Part shown: piece by piece, positions 42,269 to 51,039 of the stretch | How the letters are laid out: every line of letters begins with the position of its first letter | How positions within the stretch are numbered: position 1 is the first letter of the stretch | Assembly: GCA_902776765.1 (NCBI GenBank) | Contig: CACYRP010000011.1 | Coordinates: forward strand, 34,786 to 98,785 | Direction of reading: 5' to 3' | Origin: Fibrobacter succinogenes | GTDB taxonomy: Bacteria; Fibrobacterota; Fibrobacteria; Fibrobacterales; Fibrobacteraceae | DNA length: 64,000 bases | The notes under the pieces: generated by a model | What the model was told of the DNA's origin: nothing | What the model saw: only the letters and a program-made list of their open reading frames with translations | Databases searched by the model: none | Translations under genes and position numbers: made by a program

Positions 42269-43672
42269 ATGCTACGTTCAAAGTACCAAATGTTCACGGA
42301 CTCGCTATCCGAGAACGTTTTCAAGACGAAGACCCAAGCCAACCCCATCATGTTGGTGGTGCTAGGCTATCTTCTGCTGATCGTTATCGGTACGGGGCTC
42401 CTAACCCTTCCGCAAGCAGCATGCCGCCCCATTAGTTTAATCGAAGCATTCTTTACAGCCATGTCTGCTGTCTGCGTCACAGGGCTTTCCGTTGTCGATA
42501 TTCCATCTACGTTCACACACACCGGACTTTGGATTATAGTTGTATTGATGCAATTCGGCGGCCTCGGCATTATGACCGCATCTACAACGCTTATCTTGCT
42601 TGCCGGGATGCACCCGGGATTTAGCCACCAGTCCGTATTCCTTTCCGAGTTTACGCAAGAAGGCAGCATCGATGCTGGCCGCATTCTCAGAGCAATCATC
42701 CCCTTTACCTTCGGGTTAGAACTGATAGGCGGCGTGGTCTACTTCACGCAGTTCGAGTCCATGGAAATGTACGACCGCGTCTTCTGCTCGATTTTCCAGG
42801 CGGTCAGCTCCTTCTGCGGTGTGGGTTTCACGCTGTTCCCCGACTCGTTCGTGGGCTTCCAGTACAACCCCGTCATGAACATCACAACCTGCGTCCTCGT
42901 GCTTGCAGGCGGTTTCGGATTTTTGGCCATTGCAGAACTGCGCTACCTCTTCGATTTTAAGCACAAAGAAGTCCGACGCCTTTCGTTGCACACGCGCATC
43001 GCTACTTACGGCACTTTTATTGTCATTGGCGTAAGCATCGCCGTCTTTGCATTCACCGAACACAACAACCTCTTTAGCGGCCACACCTTCGGCGAAAACG
43101 CCCAGTCCGTATTGTTTATGGCGTTCTCAAGCCGCACCGCCGGGCTCAATTCCATCAACATCCCCGACCTCACGCAAGCCTCACTCTTCTTCTTTATCAT
43201 CATCATGTTCATCGGCGCAAACCCCGGTAGCTGCGGGGGCGGCATCAAGATCACTACAACAGCGGTCATCGGGCTCCTCGGCATAAACAGACTTCTCGGC
43301 AGGGAAAAGACCCAGGTCATGGGGCGTACAATCCCGAACAACACCATCGACAAGGCCATTCGAATTTTCGTCGTCGCCATCGTGGTCATCGGAACCGCAA
43401 CGCTGACCCTCCTCTGCACGGAAATCCCCTCCGGCACAAGATTTGCGGCCGACAGTGGACCATTCCTCGAAATTCTCTTCGAAGTCGTGAGCGCCTATGC
43501 CACATGCGGACTATCGATGGGACTTACCGAAGAACTCTCCCTCATCGGAAAAATCGTCATCTGCTGCGTAATGTTCATCGGCCGCATGGGCCCCTTGTTC
43601 CTCATCTCCGCAGTCGCAGCCAAGCTCCAGGACACCGCCTATTATGCCGAAGAAGACATCATGGTGGGGTAG
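42269..43672 (+). CDS. ktrB: Potassium uptake protein, TrkH/KtrB type
   Basis: Membrane channel-like subunit of a Ktr/Trk potassium transporter, 467 residues from the ATG at 42269. Four P-loop-like segments can be traced, with the filter sequence AVCVTGLSVVD in the first and SSFCGVGFTLFPDS, SSRTAGLNSINI and SAYATCGLSMGLTE in the others, each followed by long hydrophobic helices. The length and N-terminus suit KtrB. The partner gating subunit is the next gene, 135 bases downstream. Confidence 0.88.
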   Translation: MLRSKYQMFTDSLSENVFKTKTQANPIMLVVLGYLLLIVIGTGLLTLPQAACRPISLIEAFFTAMSAVCVTGLSVVDIPSTFTHTGLWIIVVLMQFGGLGIMTASTTLILLAGMHPGFSHQSVFLSEFTQEGSIDAGRILRAIIPFTFGLELIGGVVYFTQFESMEMYDRVFCSIFQAVSSFCGVGFTLFPDSFVGFQYNPVMNITTCVLVLAGGFGFLAIAELRYLFDFKHKEVRRLSLHTRIATYGTFIVIGVSIAVFAFTEHNNLFSGHTFGENAQSVLFMAFSSRTAGLNSINIPDLTQASLFFFIIIMFIGANPGSCGGGIKITTTAVIGLLGINRLLGREKTQVMGRTIPNNTIDKAIRIFVVAIVVIGTATLTLLCTEIPSGTRFAADSGPFLEILFEVVSAYATCGLSMGLTEELSLIGKIVICCVMFIGRMGPLFLISAVAAKLQDTAYYAEEDIMVG

Positions 43673-43673
43673 C

Positions 43674-43800
43674 GCGCCCTATCGGGCGCAGTTGGCAGAA
43701 CTTAGTCGGTAGAACTTAGATAAAACACATCAAAATCCATTTTTTTTCACTCTATTTTCCAAATACTAAGTTCTAAGCTCTAAGCTCTAAGTTCTATATT
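43674..43800. repeat. GC hairpin plus AACTTAG array between ktrB and ktrA
   Basis: GCGCCC-tatc-GGGCGC (43674-43689) follows the ktrB stop, then GTTGGCAGAACTTAGTCGG, TAGAACTTAG, and later CTAAGTTCTAAGCTCTAAGC and TCTAAGTTCTA, which runs up to the ktrA start codon region. Confidence 0.65.
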
Positions 43801-43806
43801 TACCGC

Positions 43807-44466
43807 ATGGCTTCTAGACAATTCGTTATTATCGGTCTTGGAAATTCGGCAAACTACCTTGCGCGTCATTTGACCTCGCTCGGTCATGATGTCATGGTCA
43901 TCGATTCGCATCCCGAAAAAATCCAGGACATTTCCAGCATGGTCTCGCAAGCCGTCGTTGCCGATAGTACGCGCAAAAAGCAGCTTGCCTCTATTCCGTC
44001 CTTGACCAAGGCCGATAGCGTTATCGTCTGCATTGGCCAGGACCTCGAAGCCTCGCTCCTCACCATCCTCAACCTGAAGGAACTTGGAGTCAAGCACATC
44101 ATCGCAAAATCAAGCAGTGCCGCCCATACAAGCATTTTAGAAAAGCTCGGTGTCACGGACATTTTCCACCCGGAACGCGATGCAGCCATCAGCCTTGCCG
44201 AACGCCTCAACCGCCCGAACATGGTCGACTTCCTCCCGTTCATGGAAGGCTACTCCATCGTGGAACTCGTCTGCCCCAAGATTTTTATCGGAAAGACTTT
44301 GAAAGCGCTGTCGCTCACGCACAAGTACGGCGTACAAGTTATTGCCATCCGCGATCCGCAAGAACCCACGCCTAAAATCGGTAACATCGCAGACGTCATC
44401 TTACAAGAAGACGACGTGCTGTTCCTTATCGGACCGAACGAAGCACTCGATAAGTTGAAAGATTAA
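43807..44466 (+). CDS. ktrA: Potassium uptake regulatory subunit, TrkA/KtrA type
   Basis: A 219-residue cytoplasmic gating subunit. The N-terminal RCK domain has the nucleotide-binding start FVIIGLGNSANYLARHL and acidic VIDSHPEK. The second half (from about 135) is a TrkA_C domain (VELVCPKIFIGKTLKAL, DVILQEDDVLFLIG). It binds NAD(H) or ATP/ADP and controls KtrB. Its stop overlaps the stop of the oppositely transcribed Fur-family gene by three bases. Confidence 0.88.
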   Translation: MASRQFVIIGLGNSANYLARHLTSLGHDVMVIDSHPEKIQDISSMVSQAVVADSTRKKQLASIPSLTKADSVIVCIGQDLEASLLTILNLKELGVKHIIAKSSSAAHTSILEKLGVTDIFHPERDAAISLAERLNRPNMVDFLPFMEGYSIVELVCPKIFIGKTLKALSLTHKYGVQVIAIRDPQEPTPKIGNIADVILQEDDVLFLIGPNEALDKLKD

Positions 44467-44921
44467 TTTTTATCAGCGTCGCACACCGCGCATTCGTTAG
44501 CCACGCAGCTATTTGCGCTGTTGCCCGAACACTTGTCGCAAAGCCCGAACATGTAAAGCGATGTCCCCATCAAGGTAAATCCCGCAGGAATCATTTGCGA
44601 ACAATCCGGCGGCGGGAGCATCACGTCAAAAACGCGACCGCAACCTTTGCACTTGAAATGGCTATGCGGCGTGCAATCTGCATCGTAACGCAAAAAGCCG
44701 TCGCCAAAATCCAGCGAAATTGCCAAATCGTTTGTTATCAACAGCTCAAGCGTGTTGTAGACTGTCGTGCGCGAAAGCGACGGGTATTCCGGCAAAAGTG
44801 CCGAATAGATTTCATCGACTGTCGGGTGCGTCTTGACGCCCCGCAAATAGCGATAGACAAAGACCCTCTGCAACGAAGGCCTGATGCCATGATCTTTGAG
44901 TATGTTTGCCGTTTCTTGCAT
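44463..44921 (-). CDS. perR: Fur-family regulator, probably PerR
   Basis: A 152-residue metal-dependent repressor. It has the Fur winged-helix N-terminus (GIRPSLQRVFVYRYL, VDEIYSALLPEYPSLSRTTVYNTLELL), the metal-ligand stretch TPHSHFKCKGCGRVFDV and a second Cys pair, MFGLCDKC, for structural zinc. It ends in a short tail with extra Cys. I use the ATG at 44921, which has GAGGG about 8 bases upstream. The neighbour rubrerythrin with a PerR-type operator, and the regulator's size, favour PerR (peroxide sensing) over Fur, but metal specificity is not certain. Confidence 0.8.
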   Translation of the reverse strand: MQETANILKDHGIRPSLQRVFVYRYLRGVKTHPTVDEIYSALLPEYPSLSRTTVYNTLELLITNDLAISLDFGDGFLRYDADCTPHSHFKCKGCGRVFDVMLPPPDCSQMIPAGFTLMGTSLYMFGLCDKCSGNSANSCVANECAVCDADKN

Positions 44922-44954
44922 AATCACACCCTCTTAAAAATTCCCTTAACACCC

Positions 44955-44986
44955 TAAAAAAGGCGGCCCTCATGAAGAGAACCGCC
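44955..44986 (-). terminator. Terminator of rubrerythrin
   Basis: 10-bp stem GGCGGTTCTC-ttcat-GAGGGCCGCC (two G-U pairs) followed by TTTTTT on the minus strand, 14 bases past the stop. Confidence 0.8.
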
Positions 44987-44999
44987 CCTACACCTCAAA

Positions 45000-45557
45000 T
45001 TACTTGAAGTAACGGCCGAGCAAGCCCTGGAATGCGCCTCCGTGGCGAGCTTCGTCCTTGCACATTTCATGAACGGTGTCATGGATTGCATCGTAACCGA
45101 GTTCCTTGGCGCGCTTAGCGAGAGCGAGCTTGCCTTCGGTAGCACCAGCTTCTGCAGCAACGCGGAGTTCCAAGTTCTTCTTGGTGTCGGCATAAACGAC
45201 TTCACCCAAGAGTTCAGCGAACTTGGCAGCATGTTCGGCTTCTTCGAAAGCGATACGCTTGTAAGCTTCGGCAACTTCCGGGAATCCTTCGCGGTCCGCC
45301 TGACGGCTCATCGCGAGGTACATGCCCACTTCGGTACATTCACCTGTAAAATTCTCGCGCAGACCCTGCACCACTTCGGCATCGAGGCCCTGAGCCACAC
45401 CGATCTTGTGTTCGTCTGCCCAGACGATTTTGCCGGCTGCCGGCTGTTCGACCTTTTCGAAGAACTTGCTCTTCGGAGCGTGGCACTGCGGGCATTCATC
45501 CGGAGCTTCCGGACCCATGTGAACATAACCGCAAACTTTGCAAACCCAGACTTTCAT
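45000..45557 (-). CDS. rbr: Rubrerythrin with N-terminal rubredoxin domain
   Basis: A 185-residue non-haem iron peroxidase that removes hydrogen peroxide in anaerobes. The rubredoxin-type Fe(Cys)4 domain comes first ([28 protein letters not shown]), followed by the ferritin-like di-iron domain with Glu ligands in [34 protein letters not shown] and DEARHGGAF. This reversed order, compared with classical rubrerythrin, is known in several anaerobes. A strong ribosome site (GGAGAA) and a perfect PerR-like operator upstream fit peroxide induction. Confidence 0.92.
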   Translation of the reverse strand: MKVWVCKVCGYVHMGPEAPDECPQCHAPKSKFFEKVEQPAAGKIVWADEHKIGVAQGLDAEVVQGLRENFTGECTEVGMYLAMSRQADREGFPEVAEAYKRIAFEEAEHAAKFAELLGEVVYADTKKNLELRVAAEAGATEGKLALAKRAKELGYDAIHDTVHEMCKDEARHGGAFQGLLGRYFK

Positions 45558-45607
45558 ATTTTCTCCTTTCCGCTATGCGGAATTGGTTAAAGAAATTTGT
45601 AATTGAT

Positions 45608-45624
45608 TTTGTAATCATTACAAA
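45608..45624. promoter_or_regulatory. PerR-type operator upstream of rubrerythrin
   Basis: TTTGTAATCATTACAAA is a perfect 8-1-8 inverted repeat, close to the PerR box pattern (TTATAAT-N-ATTATAA). It lies about 50 bases before the rubrerythrin ATG, in the promoter region. A further half-site TTTGTAATTG precedes it at about 45596. Confidence 0.75.
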
Positions 45625-45708
45625 TATATAATTATTTTAAACTTTGTCAAGCCTAAAACAACCTCGTTATACAAATATTCAAAAAAAATTTCGAGAAAAA
45701 TCCAAACA

Positions 45709-45737
45709 AATAAAAAAAACGACCCTTACGAGCCGTC
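45709..45737 (-). terminator. Terminator of the small secreted gene
   Basis: Stem ACGGCTC-gtaa-GGGTCGT on the minus strand (two G-U pairs) followed by TTTTTTTT. Confidence 0.65.
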
Positions 45738-45758
45738 AATACCAATGCATTTTTTCGA

Positions 45759-46337
45759 CTAGAATACCGGAGCTTCAACCGGTTTTTCACGAGAGCGCTT
45801 GCTTTCGGCTTCCGTGGCAAGTTGGCGGTGCGTCACGGAACCCACAGCATAATAGCGACCACCCTTCTGGATTACCGCCGTATAGGCATCCAAAATCTTA
45901 ACCGAGAACCATTCCTGGTACAGGTTATGCACATTTTCCTTAAGGGTTGATGTTTCACTAATTCCCGGAGCTCCAGAAGGTTTACCGTACTTGAGCGTGA
46001 ACTGATCCGACATATAGGCGACCGCTTCGAAAGTTTTACTCAAACGAGCACGTTCGACACGACCTGTACGAATTTCAAACGCATAAAACTTGTCGTTCTT
46101 ATTGAAAATGAAATCGACTTGAACAGGCAGTTCACCAAACATATATACGGGAATAACCACGCGTTCACCGACACCAGTCTGACCGTAAGGTTCATAACCT
46201 TTTTTCATCATTTCTTCAATGACGGTTTCGCGAGCGGAGCCAAAAGGAATGCCTGCAAAATTATTTTGAGACTGCGCTTGCACATGCAGCGAGAGCGCAA
46301 GAATCAAAAAAGTGATGACCATTCCAAACTTGGACAC
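45759..46337 (-). CDS. Secreted protein of unknown function
   Basis: A 192-residue protein. I place the start at the GTG at 46337 since GAGGAG lies about 7 bases before it; the first residues then give a signal peptide (MVITFLILALSLHVQAQ) with cleavage near AQS. The mature part has a small beta-rich look: FAGIPFGSARETVIEEMMKKGY, VQVDFIFNKNDKFYAFEIRTG, KTFEAVAYMSDQFTLKYG. This order resembles periplasmic small-domain proteins sensing or binding lipids, but I do not recognise the family. It has its own terminator; the promoter side faces aroC. Confidence 0.7.
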   Translation of the reverse strand: MSKFGMVITFLILALSLHVQAQSQNNFAGIPFGSARETVIEEMMKKGYEPYGQTGVGERVVIPVYMFGELPVQVDFIFNKNDKFYAFEIRTGRVERARLSKTFEAVAYMSDQFTLKYGKPSGAPGISETSTLKENVHNLYQEWFSVKILDAYTAVIQKGGRYYAVGSVTHRQLATEAESKRSREKPVEAPVF

Positions 46338-46441
46338 GATAGACTCCTCTAGATATTGTAAAAGATAGTAAACTTTTTCCAAGTAAGTAAAAATTTTTCA
46401 CAAAAAAAAGTTTTTTTAAAGCAGTATCTATATTTGGTGGC

Positions 46442-47527
46442 ATGTCAAGCACTTTTGGAAAGATATTTTCAGTCACCACATGGGGCGAATCCCATGGTCC
46501 CGCCGTTGGAGCCGTCCTCGATGGATGCCCCGCCGGCCTCCCGATAACCGAAGAGATGATCCAGGCCGAACTGAACCGCAGGCGTCCGGGTCAGGGCAAG
46601 GTCACGACCGCCCGTAACGAAAAGGACCAGGTGAAGATACTTTCCGGCGTTTTCGAAGGCAAAACGACAGGTACGCCTATTTCTTTCGTCGTTTTCAACG
46701 AAGACCAGCATAGCAAAGACTATGCCGATATCGCCAAGTGGTACAGACCGGGACATGCCGACCTCTGCTATGACCTCAAGTACGGTTTCCGCGATTACCG
46801 CGGCGGGGGCAGAAGTTCTGCCCGCGAGACCATCGGTCGCGTTGCCGCAGGCGCCGTCGCGAAAGCATTCTTGAAAGCTGTCGCAGGCACCGAATTTTTC
46901 TCTTGGGTCGCTTCCGTTGGCGAAGTCGATTGTCCTGCATTTGACGTGAGCAAGCTCACGCTAGACCAAATTGAAGCCTCCCCCGTCCGCTGCCCGGATG
47001 AAGCCGCCAGCAAAAAAATGGAAGAAGCCATCCTGGAGGCGAAGTCCAATGGCGATAGCATCGGCGGAACGGTTTCGCTTTTCGTGAAAAACGTCCCCGT
47101 AGCTCTTGGCGAACCGGTATTTGACAGGCTCGACGCGCTCCTCGCCCAGGCAATGCTTTCGATTCCGGCATGCAAGGGCTTTGAAATCGGCAGCGGATTT
47201 GCTGCCGCGCGCATGCATGGCAGCGAGCACAATGACGAAATTTACGTTGACGGCAATACGTACCGCACACGTACGAACAACGCGGGCGGTAGCCTTGGCG
47301 GCATTTCAAACGGCGAGCCGATTTACTGCCGCATGGCGTTCAAGCCGACGGCCACCATTTCACTGTTGCAAAAGACCGCCGGGCGCGGTCACGAAAATGG
47401 AGAACTTGCAGCCAAGGGAAGGCACGATCCTTGCGTTGCCGTCCGCGCTCCGGTAATTGTGGAAAGCATGGCAGCCCTCGTCCTTGCAGACCTTTACTTG
47501 CAACAGAAAAGAAACTGCCTTGGTTAA
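46442..47527 (+). CDS. aroC: Chorismate synthase
   Basis: Last step of the shikimate pathway, turning EPSP into chorismate with reduced FMN. The 361-residue protein has the family motifs TTWGESHGPAVGAVLDGCP, RRPGQGKVTTARNEKD, DYRGGGRSSARETIGRVAAGAVAK, and near the end NNAGGSLGGISNGEPIYCRMAFKPT and GRHDPCVAVRAPVIVESMAA. It overlaps the start of lpxK, so the two are probably co-transcribed although not metabolically linked. Confidence 0.96.
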   Translation: MSSTFGKIFSVTTWGESHGPAVGAVLDGCPAGLPITEEMIQAELNRRRPGQGKVTTARNEKDQVKILSGVFEGKTTGTPISFVVFNEDQHSKDYADIAKWYRPGHADLCYDLKYGFRDYRGGGRSSARETIGRVAAGAVAKAFLKAVAGTEFFSWVASVGEVDCPAFDVSKLTLDQIEASPVRCPDEAASKKMEEAILEAKSNGDSIGGTVSLFVKNVPVALGEPVFDRLDALLAQAMLSIPACKGFEIGSGFAAARMHGSEHNDEIYVDGNTYRTRTNNAGGSLGGISNGEPIYCRMAFKPTATISLLQKTAGRGHENGELAAKGRHDPCVAVRAPVIVESMAALVLADLYLQQKRNCLG

Positions 47528-48398
47528 TTTGGAATTTTTCCACCTTGTAGCATCCGCATTCTACAGAATTGCGTACAAGCTCCATCACAAGCTCTTTTTG
47601 CGACCGCAGCCGCAACTGCGCGTTCCCGTCGTTATCGTCGGGAGTTATTTGGCTGGCGGCGCCGGCAAGACGCCCTTTACAATCTGGCTTGCAAAGCACT
47701 TACAAGAACAAGGTAAAAAAATAGCCATCCTTTGCCACTGCGCTGCATGGGATGAAATTAATTTATTGAAAATACAATTACCGAGTACAAAAGTCATCGC
47801 CACTTCAAACCGTTACGCCACGGCAAAAGAAATTCAAAACAAATTCAGCATCATCATTTGCGATGACGGATTCGAGGATACCCGCTTTACAGGCGCCACC
47901 CGTATCTGCCTGGACTGGCAAGAGCCGCCACAATCCATAACAGACCTCATACCGTGCGGGCCCTTCCGCAGCCTAAAGCAAGACCACGACGAAAATGAAA
48001 TCATCCACCTCGATTGCTCCGATGCAAGCTCTCCCGCCATCCGCTTTTCAATTGAATCCCTAACAAACTTCACCCCCGGAACTCCGCTGACAGCCACTCT
48101 CGTTTGCGGTCTTGGCACCCCCAAACGTTTTATCGAAGACGTTTGCGCATTCGGTAGCAAAGCTGGAATCACCATCGAAAAAACAATTACTCGCCCCGAC
48201 CACGACAGGCAATTTTCAAAAATCATTGAAGCCGAACTTTTAAAAAACAACGATATCGTCATCTCGCAAAAAGACGCGTGCAGACTTCCGCAGGCACTAC
48301 TCTCCCACCCTAAAATCCATATTACAATTCAAAAAACAACCGTTTCAAACGAAACCCTAAATATTATCCACAGCATAAGCAGCAAGCGCGCTGAATAA
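47520..48398 (+). CDS. lpxK: Tetraacyldisaccharide 4'-kinase LpxK
   Basis: Phosphorylates the lipid A disaccharide precursor at the 4' position on the inner membrane. The P-loop is VGSYLAGGAGKTPFTIWLAKHL; conserved downstream parts are IIICDDGFEDTRF (DDGFQ-like) and DLIPCGPFRSLKQ. The best start is TTG at 47520 (or TTG at 47529), since no ATG is near the family start; it overlaps the aroC stop. About 290 residues, some 30 shorter than typical, mainly in the middle linker. It is separated from lpxA by 45 kb. Confidence 0.85.
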   Translation: MVNLEFFHLVASAFYRIAYKLHHKLFLRPQPQLRVPVVIVGSYLAGGAGKTPFTIWLAKHLQEQGKKIAILCHCAAWDEINLLKIQLPSTKVIATSNRYATAKEIQNKFSIIICDDGFEDTRFTGATRICLDWQEPPQSITDLIPCGPFRSLKQDHDENEIIHLDCSDASSPAIRFSIESLTNFTPGTPLTATLVCGLGTPKRFIEDVCAFGSKAGITIEKTITRPDHDRQFSKIIEAELLKNNDIVISQKDACRLPQALLSHPKIHITIQKTTVSNETLNIIHSISSKRAE

Positions 48399-48477
48399 GC
48401 ACCCCTAAAAGAAAATTTTATTTAACACTTCGCCTTTTTTATTGTATTTTTAAAAATATGAACTAGGGAGAGTTAAC

Positions 48478-50028
48478 ATGAACCTGCGTCAACGTTTTGC
48501 CGAACTTCTTCAGATAATTACAAAGAATATTCCCGAAAGAGAATATCATGTGCAGCTGGGCTTCCTCACCACGCTCATTCAAGAACCTTTTTACTTGTAC
48601 GGACGCCCTGGCTGCGGCACATCTCTCATCATCCGCAGAATTTCAAACGCATTCAAAGATGCAAAAGTTTTAAGACTCGGTAAAAAACAAAAGCAGCTCC
48701 CAGACAACACGAACGATTTCAATCAGATTATTTTTGACAATTTCACGCCAAACGACGAACAGATCAAAAGCAATCTTCAGATTGCTATTCATGATCACGG
48801 AAAAAAATCTATCATCATTTCGGGCAATCAAAAGCCAGAATCCGCATTGAGCAGAGCCGAAGTGACCGACCAGGTCACGCTCACCATCATGCTCCCTGAA
48901 ACCATTTCGTCCGACGCCCTTTGCACGTTACTCCAAATTCAAGGGCACGAAAGCGATGTAGCCATTCCGGACAACCTCGCAATCAACGCCGAAGAACAGG
49001 CTGAATGGATCCAGGAAATACACAAAGTCACCCTCTCCCCGAATACGCTTGCCGTTATCGGCAAAGTCGCAGAATCATGCACGCGCAACGGAGTCTATGT
49101 TTCCATCCGCAGGTGGATCGCCCTTTCGAATATGATCAAGGCCATCGCCTTCCTCAACGACCGTAACGAAACAAAGCTCATCGATACATTCTTCTTGGGG
49201 ACCTCCATCTGGGGACGCAGCGCTTCGAACACGGCTATTTCCGAAAGTTACCGCGAAATTCTCAAGGCGCAACTGTACAAGAAAACGCCAAGCCTTCTCG
49301 AAGAGCCCTACAATGCAGACGACCTGCTCATGCGCGTGAACCATCTCGTCCATAGTTCAAACAACCTTTACGAGACCAAACCGTTTAACGGAGAAAAATG
49401 TCTCGCGTACCGCATCACAATCGCAGGCGAAACCGTACCGCTTTACGTACCACTCAAATACATCGAAACCGAAATCGATTTTAACCCCTATAACGAGCTC
49501 CATCAAGTCGAAAAACGCGTTCTCTGCAACTACCACAGCACATCGAACTGCACCATTTCTATCGATCCGCAAGTCCGTTCAAGCGGCCTCCGCGGTTCAG
49601 TCTTCCAGACCAATAGTAGTTCATCTACAAAGTTCGAAGAATTCGGTACACTCCCGACATACATCTTGAGAGAAAACGCTCCCGAAATTATCGAAGAAAA
49701 GAAAATCCTCCGCGATACGTTGAACACCGAAATTAAGGAATCCATGGAGCGCGAAACAGCTAACCTTGTCGCTCTCCGCAACACATACAAACTCTTCAAC
49801 GAATCCAAAGACGACCTGTTCTGTTTCACACAAATGTTCAACGCCGTTCAGGACGATATCAAGGCCCAGTTCGACAACACCGCAAACATCATCAAGACCA
49901 TCAAAAAAGCGGGTGAAACCATAACCTCGTTCTCGAACAGCATGCTCAAAGCTCCCAATCTGGCCGGCAAGTCACACCTCAAATTCCCATCAACGCCAGA
50001 ACAACCTCAAACTGGTGGCGAAAAGTAA
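48478..50028 (+). CDS. RavA-like MoxR-family protein with degraded ATP site
   Basis: A 516-residue homolog of the MoxR ATPase RavA. Matching blocks are LRQRFAELLQIITKNIPEREY, FYLYGRPGCGTSLIIRRISNAF, AEEQAEWIQEIHKVTLSPNTL and the RavA-type YVSIRRWIALSNMIKAIAFLNDR. The Walker A loop reads GRPGCGTS, with Thr in place of the essential Lys; the Walker B region is IIFDNFTPND instead of the FLDE-type acidic motif; and a stretch usual between them is missing. The C-terminus is a coiled coil (IIEEKKILRDTLNTEIKESMERE). It probably cannot hydrolyse ATP. No viaA-type VWA partner is present; a transglycosylase-like gene follows 54 bases downstream. Confidence 0.7.
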   Translation: MNLRQRFAELLQIITKNIPEREYHVQLGFLTTLIQEPFYLYGRPGCGTSLIIRRISNAFKDAKVLRLGKKQKQLPDNTNDFNQIIFDNFTPNDEQIKSNLQIAIHDHGKKSIIISGNQKPESALSRAEVTDQVTLTIMLPETISSDALCTLLQIQGHESDVAIPDNLAINAEEQAEWIQEIHKVTLSPNTLAVIGKVAESCTRNGVYVSIRRWIALSNMIKAIAFLNDRNETKLIDTFFLGTSIWGRSASNTAISESYREILKAQLYKKTPSLLEEPYNADDLLMRVNHLVHSSNNLYETKPFNGEKCLAYRITIAGETVPLYVPLKYIETEIDFNPYNELHQVEKRVLCNYHSTSNCTISIDPQVRSSGLRGSVFQTNSSSSTKFEEFGTLPTYILRENAPEIIEEKKILRDTLNTEIKESMERETANLVALRNTYKLFNESKDDLFCFTQMFNAVQDDIKAQFDNTANIIKTIKKAGETITSFSNSMLKAPNLAGKSHLKFPSTPEQPQTGGEK

Positions 50029-50082
50029 TACAATACTATAGGGGAAATTGCGCACGCCCAAATATTTGCCTATATTGGTCAC

Positions 50083-51033
50083 GTGAACTTGGTTTTCCTT
50101 TGGACTGGGCTTGCCATCCTTTGGCTAATATGTATCTGCATGACCAAAAAAGGTCGTGCAGTTATTCGTATTTTTTGGAGAAGCATCAAGGTCAAGCTCG
50201 CGCTCATCGCTTGGATTCTTGGGATTGCAGCAATCGCGACGGCCTACGCCACGCACCCCGAAGAAGAACCCCGCCCCACAATTGACGAACAGCAGGAATA
50301 CCAAAAGTACACCACGTCCGCCATTCAAAAACTCTGCGACCTGGGGGAACTCATCATCGACATGAACTGCGACCTCGACAGCGCAGCGCCAGAACTAGCC
50401 TACATCCTCCCCACGGTTATCAACAATTACAACTTCATCGTCACACGCCCCACAACGCCAATTCTAGAATCCATCAAGGATACATTACAGATAAAGATGA
50501 TTGGCTATAAGAAATTCACAAGCAGGGGAATCCGCTTGATAAAAGCGTTACAACGTGACCTCGGCATCCGTTACGAATCCGTCATCATATCCGACAGCAC
50601 CACGCACACGCTAAAAATCACTTACCTGGGGAAGCCTTGGGACAACGAACACCTTTGCAACCTCCCCGTGCTTGAAGCCTGCCTACGCGAGCGCACGGAC
50701 CCCGCCATTCTCATGTCCATCATCCACCACACTTCGGGATTCCAGATGAACTATCAGGGCAAGAACAATACATCTGGATTACTCGCGCTAGACACAGGTA
50801 TTGGTCTTGAACAAATTGACATAGGCGCCCACCGCCTCAAAAAAGTTCTCGTATCATCGCCCACGCTCGCCGATGCCGTTGCGCAATTCTACCCCGACAC
50901 AGAACAACGCAACAAGTTCGAAAACTGGCGCAAAGACCCGCAAAAGCATTATTGGGTGGGGCAAGTCCTTACGGACATTCAATACTACCGTTCAAACGGC
51001 ATGACACTTGCCAAGCGCAAAAGAGTGGAATAA
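50083..51033 (+). CDS. Membrane-anchored SLT-like protein lacking the catalytic Glu
   Basis: A 316-residue protein starting at a GTG. Two hydrophobic segments (residues 3-20 and about 35-55) anchor it. The C-terminal part aligns by eye with lytic-transglycosylase (SLT) domains: AILMSIIHHTSGFQMNYQGK for the ESGF-type helix, TSGLLALDTG for the GLMQL motif, EQIDIGAHRLKKVL for the following helix, then ALAAYN-like ADAVAQFY. The catalytic Glu of ESGF is Thr here, so enzymatic activity is doubtful. It directly follows the RavA-like gene and may be a binding partner. Fold assignment is tentative. Confidence 0.5.
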   Translation: MNLVFLWTGLAILWLICICMTKKGRAVIRIFWRSIKVKLALIAWILGIAAIATAYATHPEEEPRPTIDEQQEYQKYTTSAIQKLCDLGELIIDMNCDLDSAAPELAYILPTVINNYNFIVTRPTTPILESIKDTLQIKMIGYKKFTSRGIRLIKALQRDLGIRYESVIISDSTTHTLKITYLGKPWDNEHLCNLPVLEACLRERTDPAILMSIIHHTSGFQMNYQGKNNTSGLLALDTGIGLEQIDIGAHRLKKVLVSSPTLADAVAQFYPDTEQRNKFENWRKDPQKHYWVGQVLTDIQYYRSNGMTLAKRKRVE

Positions 51034-51039
51034 GAATAA

